Source: Bacteroidales bacterium (GTDB lineage Bacteria > Bacteroidota > Bacteroidia > Bacteroidales > P3). From it: a stretch of DNA of 45,026 nucleotides. Every line of letters starts with the position of its first letter. Position 1 is the stretch's first letter. The position numbers and the translations under genes are program-made. The stretch is taken from contig JAFVCA010000003.1 of NCBI GenBank assembly GCA_017479705.1, positions 1-45,026 of the forward strand, written 5' to 3'. The notes under the pieces are model-generated. The model was not told the DNA's origin. It saw only the letters and a list, made by a program, of their open reading frames with translations, and made no database searches. This document shows positions 37,821 through 44,966 of this stretch, in pieces.

Positions 37821-39641
37821 ATGAAAAGCAAATACATACTATTGCCAATAGTAGCAATAATGATTGGAAGTTCTCATTCGATTGCCCAACAAAGCCAACA
37901 GGTGACTCGCGAAGAGGCCGCGGCTGTTGCCATGTGGCAACTGACAGACGCCGACTTCTCTATTGGGCGATTCAATGCCAATAATAGAAATATCCAAATA
38001 ACAGAAAAAAGGGATAATACAGGAAATATTTTACTGTATGAAGTTTCGACGGATAGCCTCTCAATACTACTTTCAGGCAGTAGAGCTTGTTACCCCATAT
38101 TAGCAAAAACCAGCATCGCAGGGTCACCGCTATTAGACAACTATGACAATTTACCAGCCAACATGCGATGGATTATTGACGCATACACTTATCAGGTAGC
38201 ACAATGTTTCCGCATTGACACGATTAGTCTTTGGTACAATGACGTATGGGACAGCCATATTGAGGGTAGTGCGTTGAATAGTAGAAATAGTACTGAGGCT
38301 AAGCTTGACTTCACTCCCCATTGGAATCAATATGGATGTAATAACGGTATCGATTCTATTGGATACGAATATTCCATGCCACTCTGTAACGACAATCATC
38401 ATAGCAAGGTAGGATGCGGTGCTGTCGCAATGGGTCAAATTATGTACTATTGGAAACACCCCGTCTCCCCTTCATGGAAAGAAGGTTTTGATTGGTGCAA
38501 CATGGTCGATAGACTTTATGATACAAGCTCAACATTTCTTCAAAATCGAGAAGCAATATCCCATTTGTTGAAAGAATGTGCTGAACCGATAACTACAGAC
38601 TATGGTTGCGATCAAACTTACAGTGTTTTTAGTTCAATTCCTAATGCATTACAGAGTTTTGGATACAACGTAGACTTCACCATACATGACAAACAAGATT
38701 ATACTAATGAAGAATGGATTGATATTGTGAAACAACAGATTGACAATGGTTACCCATTTATTTATAGCGGCGGTGGTCATGTTTTTGTGTGTTTTGGGTA
38801 TGCTTATGATGATAATGACTATTTTTATTATCTGCTCAATTTCGGATATGGTGATGGTGGGAATGCATGGTGCCGCTTAGACGATATTTCATACGAACCT
38901 CATGCAAGTAATAATGAATCCCCATCAAGAACTTTTCATTTCAACGCAAACCAAAGAATCATAGTAGACATTCACCCAAACAATCGCATAGACCTTTGCA
39001 ATAGAGTTGTGGATTTGGCTGATTACTACACATATTGGCAGAACGAGCTGGATGGGCATCACCCATGGGATATACTCCCCACAACTGCAACTGTACTTAC
39101 AAGTGCAGATAATGCATCCGATGCTTTATGGAGAACCATTCCAGAGGGAGCATCAGCAACCTACAAGGCACACAAATCCATCACCTTAAGAGACGGATTC
39201 TCCGTGGAGAGAGGGGCTGATTTCACTGCTTATATTGACCCTTGCGCTTTCTGCGAAAGCGGGAGGGGTGTACCGCAGAATGTCAGTGCACCCAGCATCA
39301 GTTCTCCCGAACAAGGTGCAATACAAAATGGGTTCATAGACGATACTCTCAACAAATCGGTACCAAGAACCGGCATCTTAATGCCCTCGGGCAGTGTCAT
39401 AGTTTATCCAAACCCTGCGCAGGGAGAAATAACTGTGGAGATTCCGAATGCAGTAAAGGGGGATGTCCATATTCAAATTATGGACATGTATGGGCGGCAA
39501 CTGCTGTCTCACTCGGAAAACGTGGACGCAGTCTCCTATAGACAGCAGATGGACATCCGGGCAGTGCCTTCGGGATGCTATTATGCTGTAGTGACCGTTA
39601 ATGGCAACCGGATTATTAAATGTATTGTCAAACAAAAATAG
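37821..39641 (+). CDS. C10 family (streptopain-like) cysteine peptidase with T9SS sorting domain
   Basis: A 606-residue secreted peptidase: signal peptide (MKSKYILLPIVAIMIGSSHSIAQ), pro-region with VTREEAAAVAMWQL, catalytic domain with Cys199 (SKVGCGAVAMGQIMYYW) and His320 (IYSGGGHVFVCFGYAYDD), then YYLLNFGYGDGG. A coat-hanger-like segment (about 430-473: AHKSITLRDGFSVERGADFTAYI) and a T9SS type A sorting domain (VYPNPAQGEITVEIP ... IIKCIVKQK) follow. The sorting domain is almost identical at DNA level to that of the C25 peptidase gene but unlike that of the other C10 peptidase here. The catalytic part is only distantly similar to the first C10 protein. Codon use is AT-rich like the rest of the cassette. 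Confidence 0.93.
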   Translation: MKSKYILLPIVAIMIGSSHSIAQQSQQVTREEAAAVAMWQLTDADFSIGRFNANNRNIQITEKRDNTGNILLYEVSTDSLSILLSGSRACYPILAKTSIAGSPLLDNYDNLPANMRWIIDAYTYQVAQCFRIDTISLWYNDVWDSHIEGSALNSRNSTEAKLDFTPHWNQYGCNNGIDSIGYEYSMPLCNDNHHSKVGCGAVAMGQIMYYWKHPVSPSWKEGFDWCNMVDRLYDTSSTFLQNREAISHLLKECAEPITTDYGCDQTYSVFSSIPNALQSFGYNVDFTIHDKQDYTNEEWIDIVKQQIDNGYPFIYSGGGHVFVCFGYAYDDNDYFYYLLNFGYGDGGNAWCRLDDISYEPHASNNESPSRTFHFNANQRIIVDIHPNNRIDLCNRVVDLADYYTYWQNELDGHHPWDILPTTATVLTSADNASDALWRTIPEGASATYKAHKSITLRDGFSVERGADFTAYIDPCAFCESGRGVPQNVSAPSISSPEQGAIQNGFIDDTLNKSVPRTGILMPSGSVIVYPNPAQGEITVEIPNAVKGDVHIQIMDMYGRQLLSHSENVDAVSYRQQMDIRAVPSGCYYAVVTVNGNRIIKCIVKQK

Positions 39642-39652
39642 CCTTTGAAATC

Positions 39653-40279
39653 ATGAAGAAATTATTTATTCTGATGGCCTTGTCCGCCATAATGGGACTG
39701 GTTGGATGCAGCAACAGTCAGTGCAACGGATTCAGCGAAGAGATGCAGCGGATGTACTTCCCATACACCCATGGGCAAACGCTCTCTTTCGCCAGCAACA
39801 CTGGGGACACCCTCTCCTACACCGTTTCGAAAGTCTACCTCTCGAAACCATACACCCTTACGGATCGGAAAAAGAAGAGGTGCGAAAACAGAATGACTGT
39901 TGACCTATCGAACACCAACGGCTCAGCAGCCAATAATGCTCCTGTGCTAAGTTTTAGAATGAGCCGTAAAGAAGACGCTGAGTCCGATAACACAAACTGG
40001 ACACCAGAAAGTAGCGGCTACGACATCTATGCTGTTAGATTAATACAAGGTAATGAACAATACACCTACACCCTTCGTCTCCATGCAGACTCTGCTTATC
40101 TGCGCTATCTCAGTGACCATGGTATAATGCGATTCGACCACATGCTACACTATCAAAAAGACACTGTGCAATTGACGACATCTCTGCTTCGCGACCTCAC
40201 CAGTCTTGTTGTGGTGAAGAACAAAGGGATAGTGAACTTTGTCACACGCGACGGCCGCCGGTACGAGTTAGTGAATTGA
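39653..40279 (+). CDS. Small lipoprotein of cassette 2, paralogue of the cassette 1 lipoprotein
   Basis: A 208-residue lipoprotein with lipobox GLVGC (Cys19); the start at 39653 (MKKLFILMALSAIMG) is chosen because the paralogue begins the same way. Conserved parts: YFPYTHGQTLSFASNTGDTLS, VSKVYLSKPY and the C-terminal VVVKNKGIVNFVTRDGRRYELVN. The middle, charged part (RKKKRCENRMTVDL) is different. It follows the C10 gene by 11 bases and is followed by the same hairpin and repeat as its paralogue. Conservation of both ends with a varied centre would fit a partner that adapts to each peptidase. No domain recognised. Confidence 0.85.
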   Translation: MKKLFILMALSAIMGLVGCSNSQCNGFSEEMQRMYFPYTHGQTLSFASNTGDTLSYTVSKVYLSKPYTLTDRKKKRCENRMTVDLSNTNGSAANNAPVLSFRMSRKEDAESDNTNWTPESSGYDIYAVRLIQGNEQYTYTLRLHADSAYLRYLSDHGIMRFDHMLHYQKDTVQLTTSLLRDLTSLVVVKNKGIVNFVTRDGRRYELVN

Positions 40280-40310
40280 GCAGGGTGCTGCCCCACAGAC
40301 GCTGATACTA

Positions 40311-40345
40311 CAAAGGTACCCCTACTTTTTGGTGGGGTATCTTTG
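40311..40345 (+). terminator. Terminator-like hairpin after cassette 2
   Basis: CAAAGGTACCCC (40311-40322), an 11-base loop with TTTTT, GGGGTATCTTTG (40334-40345). Same hairpin as at 36522-36556, with one C-to-T change that keeps pairing as G-U in RNA. Confidence 0.65.
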
Positions 40346-40353
40346 GTCTTTTA

Positions 40354-40580
40354 CTCCAAATCGATCATTGGGTTGTACCTAATAGAAATCTCCTGATTTT
40401 TTGTTGCAAAAGTACTAAAAAATTTCAAACTGCAAATATAAGGTACGGAGGAATTTACCATCTATCAACTTGATATGCCATTAAGCGAAAGTCCTTACAG
40501 GACAATGCCCAAGGCAGGTATCACACTCATTCACACACTACTCCGTAGGAGTTTTCGCTTTTCTATTGACCGATTCGGGT
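40354..40580 (+). repeat. Dispersed palindromic repeat after cassette 2, with 50-base insertion
   Basis: Matches the repeat at 36565-36770: CCAAATCGATCATTGG (40356-40371), AATAGAAATCTCCT, then GATATGCCATTAAGCGAAAG and ACTCC-GTA-GGAGT (40540-40552). Relative to the first copy it has about 50 extra AT-rich bases (40395-40444) inside the CTCC-TAC-GGAG palindrome and lacks the second palindrome segment. Confidence 0.8.
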
Positions 40581-40820
40581 TTAAACATCCTCTTTTCTAC
40601 CGCCGTCTACTGCTGCACTGCTGTAGGCGGCGGCTTGTTTCTCTGCCGCCGGGGTGCAGCTCCGCTCCTATGCCTCTGTTTAGCACTCACTGCGGCGACC
40701 GGTTGCCCAACGCGATTGGGAGAAGTGTCTGAAAAATGTTGGAGAAATGAGCCGGGAGGGGCGAAGGAGGGGCGGAGGACGGGAAACGGGCTTTCGGGGC
40801 CGCGGCGAGCGGCGGACGCC
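40581..40820. other. Intergenic region between cassette 2 and polysaccharide operon
   Basis: About 240 bases. GC content rises abruptly after about 40600, marking the right edge of the AT-rich cassette region. No gene, terminator or promoter could be supported. Confidence 0.5.
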
Positions 40821-41465
40821 CTAACGGCGCTTTCTGCGCGGCAGGGCATCGACGGTTTTGCGGTCGCCCAGCAGACGGCGGGCGCAGAGGTAGCGCTTGG
40901 CGTAATAGGGCTCGGTGGAGTAGGAATAGATGACGCCCGTCGAGGTGGCGGCATGGATGAAGCGGAACACCCCGGTGCTGGTGTCCACCTCGGTGACGAT
41001 GCCCGTGTGGCCTACGCCGCCGGTGCCGGAGCGGCCTTGGAAAAAGACCAGATCGCCGCGTTGCAGCTTCTTGCGGTCGGTGATGCTGCGCCCCAGTCGC
41101 GACTGCGGCACGGAGCCTCCGGGCAGCGTGAAGCCGAACTTCATATACACATAGCGCGCAAAGCCGGCACAGTCGAAAGCCTTGGGGCCCTTGCCGCCGT
41201 AGCGGTAAGGTTTGCCGAGATGCTGTCTGGCCTCCTCGATCAGGAGGTCGGCGGAGTCGAGCAACGTCTCTATCAGGTTGCCGTTGCGGAAATTGAACAG
41301 TTGCAGGCCGTTGGTGGGGAGGGTGATGGAGGAGAGGAAATTGTTGGCGGCCCATACGGGCTGGGCGGCCACAGGGGCGCGGCTGCTGTCGGTCTGGCTG
41401 CGGGCAGCGCCGCATCCGTATCCCAACAGGAGCAATATCGCTATGGCTTTCCGTTTGACGGTCAT
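40821..41465 (-). CDS. NlpC/P60 family (C40) cell-wall peptidase
   Basis: A 214-residue exported cysteine peptidase of the NlpC/P60 family, which cleaves peptide bonds in peptidoglycan stems. Signal peptide 1-23; Cys18 in LGYGC could be a weak lipobox. The catalytic domain runs from about 75: EEARQHLGKPYRYGGKGPKAFDCAGF with Cys99, GDLVFFQG, His153 in GGVGHTGIV, and a third polar residue His171 in FIHAATSTG. The C-terminus is very basic (LPRRKRR). The start lies 4 bases from the end of the O-antigen ligase-like gene, so they are co-transcribed. Confidence 0.93.
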   Translation of the reverse strand: MTVKRKAIAILLLLGYGCGAARSQTDSSRAPVAAQPVWAANNFLSSITLPTNGLQLFNFRNGNLIETLLDSADLLIEEARQHLGKPYRYGGKGPKAFDCAGFARYVYMKFGFTLPGGSVPQSRLGRSITDRKKLQRGDLVFFQGRSGTGGVGHTGIVTEVDTSTGVFRFIHAATSTGVIYSYSTEPYYAKRYLCARRLLGDRKTVDALPRRKRR

Positions 41466-41468
41466 AGG

Positions 41469-42950
41469 CTAACAGGTTGTTGTTTCGGGCGGCAGGAGGG
41501 ATTCCCCACTGTCGGGACGTCGTTTTTCGCTATATACATCCAACGCCACAATCACAGCCGTGAACGCCCAGAAGGGGACGGAGAGTTTGTCCGTGTCGAG
41601 GAAATTGTTGAAGACACCGTGTATGTAGTAGGTGAGCAGACTGAGGGTGAAGGCGATGGCCATATTGGCCACTTGGCGGTCGCGGGCAGTGCGGTAGACG
41701 CGCACGCCGGTGGCAAAGGTGGTCATGAACAGGGCTACCACCAAGGCTACGCCCGGCACCCCCTGCTCGGTCATGGGGCCGATGTATTCGCTGTGGGCGT
41801 TGCCGAGGTTGCCGGCATTGGTGCTGATGGTGGAGAGCTGGTAGCTGCGCTGGTAGCTGGCATAGAGGAACTGGTAGGTGCCGGGGCCGCAGCCCATGAC
41901 GGGACGCTCCTTCCACATGCGCAGGGCCGAGGCCCAACGGTTGAGACGCTCCAGGTTGCTGGCATCGGTGGAGATGTTGGAGATGCTTTTGATCTGCCCG
42001 GCAAGGTCGTAGGAGCTGTCCTGGTGGTTCTTGCCAAGCTTGTAGAGGACATCGCTCTGGTAGACAAAGAAGACGCCGACAAAGAGGCCGAAGAGCATGA
42101 CCATCCACTTGACCTTCATGCCCATGCGCACCAGGACGTAGACGCCTATGGCCCCCAGCACGCTGAGCCATGCCGCACGGCAGTAGGAGAAGAACAGGCC
42201 CACCACCAAGAGGGCCATGATGGCCAACGAGAGGAGGCGCCCCCAGCCTTTGCTGTTGCGGCTGACGATGAAGTAGAAGGCCGCCGGCAGGAAGAGGGCT
42301 ATGACGCAGCCGTAGGCGGTGTGGTCGTTGTAGAAGGGTTTCATGACGCGGTGGAGCGTCTGGAGGTCGCTGAAGTTGCCCACGGTCTTGGCTGTGGCGA
42401 TGAGGATGACGGCAATGAGCCCTATGGCGTAGCACCAAAAGAACTGGCGGATGCGCTTCTTGTCACGGAAAATCTGGGCAGCGGCGAAGAAGAAGGGGAC
42501 GACGAACCAGAGGCGCGCCAACCAGTATTTGAAGGACACGAAGGGCATCTGCGAGGTGCAGGTGGTGATGAGCATCCAGAGCATGGAGGCGATGAGGCAG
42601 AGGCTGACGGGATGTTTGAGCAGCCGCAAGTCGTAGCTGCGGGAGGCCAGCACGCGGAAAAAGAACATCAGCGTGAAGAGAATCATCATCGGCTCGACGG
42701 GCATGGAGAGTTCCATCTTGGGCATCAGAGCCATGTTGACGGCAAAGGGGGTGAAGAGGGCCATGCTCAACAGACCTGTCTCGAACCTCGTGACAAAGAG
42801 CAGCAGCACTAATCCTGCCAAGGGGATGAGGGAGAGATAGTAGAAATCCTTCAGCAGCAGCACCGAGTTGGCCACGGCGAACAGCAGCGTGGCCGCCACG
42901 GCAAGCACGGCAGTCCTATTCTTCTTATACCAGCCAGCAATATCCATCAT
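41469..42950 (-). CDS. O-antigen ligase/polymerase-like membrane protein
   Basis: A 493-residue polytopic membrane protein with about eleven hydrophobic segments and a large periplasmic loop (about 300-400) containing RWASALRMWKERPVMGCGPGTYQF and NAGNLGNAHSEYIGPMTEQG, the usual position and Wzy_C character of WaaL/Wzy proteins (conserved Arg, His and Glu there). It would ligate or polymerise polysaccharide units on a lipid carrier at the outer face of the inner membrane. Ligase and polymerase cannot be distinguished by sequence alone. It lies between a Wzz-like gene (29-base gap) and the NlpC/P60 gene. Confidence 0.88.
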   Translation of the reverse strand: MMDIAGWYKKNRTAVLAVAATLLFAVANSVLLLKDFYYLSLIPLAGLVLLLFVTRFETGLLSMALFTPFAVNMALMPKMELSMPVEPMMILFTLMFFFRVLASRSYDLRLLKHPVSLCLIASMLWMLITTCTSQMPFVSFKYWLARLWFVVPFFFAAAQIFRDKKRIRQFFWCYAIGLIAVILIATAKTVGNFSDLQTLHRVMKPFYNDHTAYGCVIALFLPAAFYFIVSRNSKGWGRLLSLAIMALLVVGLFFSYCRAAWLSVLGAIGVYVLVRMGMKVKWMVMLFGLFVGVFFVYQSDVLYKLGKNHQDSSYDLAGQIKSISNISTDASNLERLNRWASALRMWKERPVMGCGPGTYQFLYASYQRSYQLSTISTNAGNLGNAHSEYIGPMTEQGVPGVALVVALFMTTFATGVRVYRTARDRQVANMAIAFTLSLLTYYIHGVFNNFLDTDKLSVPFWAFTAVIVALDVYSEKRRPDSGESLLPPETTTC

Positions 42951-42979
42951 GCACGGGGCTTTGGTTCGCTAACGGGCGG

Positions 42980-43858
42980 CTACTGCTCCTCCTCCTTGGG
43001 TTTGAGGGCGTCCATGCAGAGCAGCGCCAGGATGCACATAACCACGGCGCCCAGAGTGCCCAGGGCAACGATGATGGCGCGCTTGGGGTAGGCTTTCTTG
43101 TCCGGGGCTATGGCCTCGTCGAGCAGGAACTTGTAGCTGACGTTTTCATTGACGTCGACCTGTGTCTGCGCGGCGCGGGTCTGGAGGTCGGCCAGTTCGT
43201 GGCACTTCTCGTTAATCAGCTGGGTGAGGCCGAGCTGGTACTGGGGGTTGCGGCGCAGGCTGTCCTGGAGGTCTTTGATTTCCTGTCCCAAACGGTCGCA
43301 GACGCCCTGCATGATGTCCGCAGCATTCTCGGCACGGGCGTGGTGGATGCGGTGGCAGACGGTGTCGTAGTTGGCGGCAATAAAGTTGGCCATGTCGGCA
43401 GCCCACTGGGGGTCGACATCCAGCACGGAGACTTCGACCCCGAGGAACTCGGTGCGTTTCACGTTGACGTTGCCGCGGTACTGTTCGTGGAGCTTGAACA
43501 GCTTGTGAGGGTCGTTCGGGTTGATGCCGTAATGCTCCAAGAGGTTGAAACGACGGCAGACATCGCGCTCCATGGACTCGGAGGAGAGAATCTGGATGCA
43601 GTATTCGCAGTCGCGCTCTACACCATAGTCCATGAAATCGAGGCTGTAATGGTAGTCCATTATGGCCTTGCTGAGGCGGTTGGAGTTGGTGGGGAAGAGA
43701 ATGGCGGAGGCCTTGTAGCGCGGGGTGATGAGCAGGGAGACCAGCAGGGAGACGGCAAGGGCTGCAAGGAAGACCCACATCAGCAGTTTCCACCATTTCT
43801 TGAAGAACCGTATTGTGGCATTGTGGTCGTAATCGTTACCAAAAGAGTTGTTAGGCAT
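42980..43858 (-). CDS. Wzz-like chain-length determinant
   Basis: A 292-residue protein with two membrane helices (about 29-50, LLMWVFLAALAVSLLVSLLIT, and about 260-282, RAIIVALGTLGAVVMCILALL) enclosing a periplasmic part with a predicted coiled coil (about 180-235, NAADIMQGVCDRLGQEIKDL). A PxxP-like KAYPKRA precedes the second helix. This is the Wzz/polysaccharide co-polymerase plan; there is no C-terminal tyrosine-kinase domain. It is the first gene of the wzz-ligase-nlpC operon. Upstream is a perfect palindrome TTTACATGTAAA at 43880-43891, 21 bases before the start codon. Confidence 0.9.
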   Translation of the reverse strand: MPNNSFGNDYDHNATIRFFKKWWKLLMWVFLAALAVSLLVSLLITPRYKASAILFPTNSNRLSKAIMDYHYSLDFMDYGVERDCEYCIQILSSESMERDVCRRFNLLEHYGINPNDPHKLFKLHEQYRGNVNVKRTEFLGVEVSVLDVDPQWAADMANFIAANYDTVCHRIHHARAENAADIMQGVCDRLGQEIKDLQDSLRRNPQYQLGLTQLINEKCHELADLQTRAAQTQVDVNENVSYKFLLDEAIAPDKKAYPKRAIIVALGTLGAVVMCILALLCMDALKPKEEEQ

Positions 43859-43879
43859 AAGGATTGTTTTTGTTTGTAC

Positions 43880-43891
43880 TTTACATGTAAA
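43880..43891. promoter_or_regulatory. Palindrome upstream of the Wzz-like gene
   Basis: TTTACATGTAAA, a perfect 12-base palindrome just before the polysaccharide operon. A regulator site is possible; no standard -33/-7 pair was found on the minus strand beside it. Confidence 0.3.
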
Positions 43892-44237
43892 TGAATATTG
43901 TATCCCACAGCTTGTGCAGGTGGGACGGGATTATTAACGGCAAAGCGGCAATAATATTGCCCCTGCATGCAAAAAAGATTGCACCTGGGGGTGGCTCACG
44001 ACCGATTGCAGCCCGAAGCCCGCTGAGGCCACACCGCAGCAATTGGATGGAGGTGGCGAAACAGGCGGACGTCGCAACAAAAAAAACAATAAAGGCTCCC
44101 CCTCTAAATCTTCTTATATTCAAAAAAAAGCGTATATTTGTAGTCGAATGAAATATAATCCTATATATAAAAACAACTATAATTCAGCAAAATACATATT
44201 GCCATTACATTGTAATAACTTTTAAAGAAACGCTACT
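43892..44237. other. Intergenic region between polysaccharide operon and secreted protein gene
   Basis: About 345 bases without a credible gene. The only signal I support is the -7-like element at 44133-44140. Confidence 0.5.
44133..44140 (+). promoter_or_regulatory. Possible -7 element of the secreted protein gene
   Basis: TATATTTG at 44133-44140, the same -7 sequence as in the protease cassettes. The expected -33 TTTG is not present at 20 bases, so this is tentative. Confidence 0.35.
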
Positions 44238-44921
44238 ATGAAAAGAACCGCTTTATTTACTTTGATGATGGTGCTGCTTGCGGCGGCGCATTGCCAGGAC
44301 ACGGTGTCCTACCCTTATCCCGCCTATATGGAATGGCCAAGAGACTCTATGCTTGCCGTCTCTGAACCATTTTATCTTCATACTTCTAATAGTGCCATAT
44401 CAATCATGGGGACGCAGGTTTGGGATCCTTATACACGTGAATTTGTCGTGGACACGCCTACCACCATCTATGGCATAGCAGGAATGTTCTGGAGACAAAA
44501 TGAACTCAAAAAAAATTTCAGGGTGTTGCTGCTGTCGACTCGGAATAAGTTCCAAGAGATACACCTTGTCAAGTCGGTCAAATGGAATGACAAGCTGCCC
44601 ATGTGCTACGTCAAGTGTGATGCCAGTTGGTGCGGTTACCCTGGTGCCCCTGAGGGTGAGGTCCATGATTATGTCACAACATACGAGTTCTACTTCGATG
44701 AACCAGTGGTGGTGACCGACACTTTTCTGGTAGGATTCCAGAGTTTGGGAAACGACGGGCAATTCCATATCCGCAATTCATTATCTGAAGATTCCCTGAA
44801 CACGTTATATCTATGCACGCAGCAAGGCTGCTGCGACCACACTTTCAGAAAACCTGTTTGGAGACGCCTCACCCAAGACATATTTGGTTCTTCCGACAAA
44901 TGCGTAGTTGAGACACAATAA
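44238..44921 (+). CDS. Secreted protein of unknown function
   Basis: A 227-residue exported protein with a signal peptide (MKRTALFTLMMVLLAAAHCQ). The body is beta-rich with YPYPAYMEWPRDS, a GIAGMFWRQNELKKNFRVLLL segment, FYFDEPVVVTDTFLVGFQS and several Cys (CYVKCDASWCGYPG, LCTQQGCCDH). No sorting domain is seen at the C-terminus, and the protein stops at VVETQ just before a probable insertion sequence; a longer original gene truncated by that element is possible. Such proteins often have C-terminal T9SS domains, so the absence is notable but not decisive. Function not recognised. Confidence 0.75.
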   Translation: MKRTALFTLMMVLLAAAHCQDTVSYPYPAYMEWPRDSMLAVSEPFYLHTSNSAISIMGTQVWDPYTREFVVDTPTTIYGIAGMFWRQNELKKNFRVLLLSTRNKFQEIHLVKSVKWNDKLPMCYVKCDASWCGYPGAPEGEVHDYVTTYEFYFDEPVVVTDTFLVGFQSLGNDGQFHIRNSLSEDSLNTLYLCTQQGCCDHTFRKPVWRRLTQDIFGSSDKCVVETQ

Positions 44922-44966
44922 AAGAAGCTGGCATTTCGTAATGTAAATGCAAAAAAAACGTACGTT

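Noticed and set aside
40566-42812. 748-codon open frame on the plus strand opposite the NlpC and O-antigen ligase-like genes
   Set aside because: It spans two well-supported minus-strand genes, is of low complexity (Gly, Glu, Ala) and arises from GC-rich codon bias.
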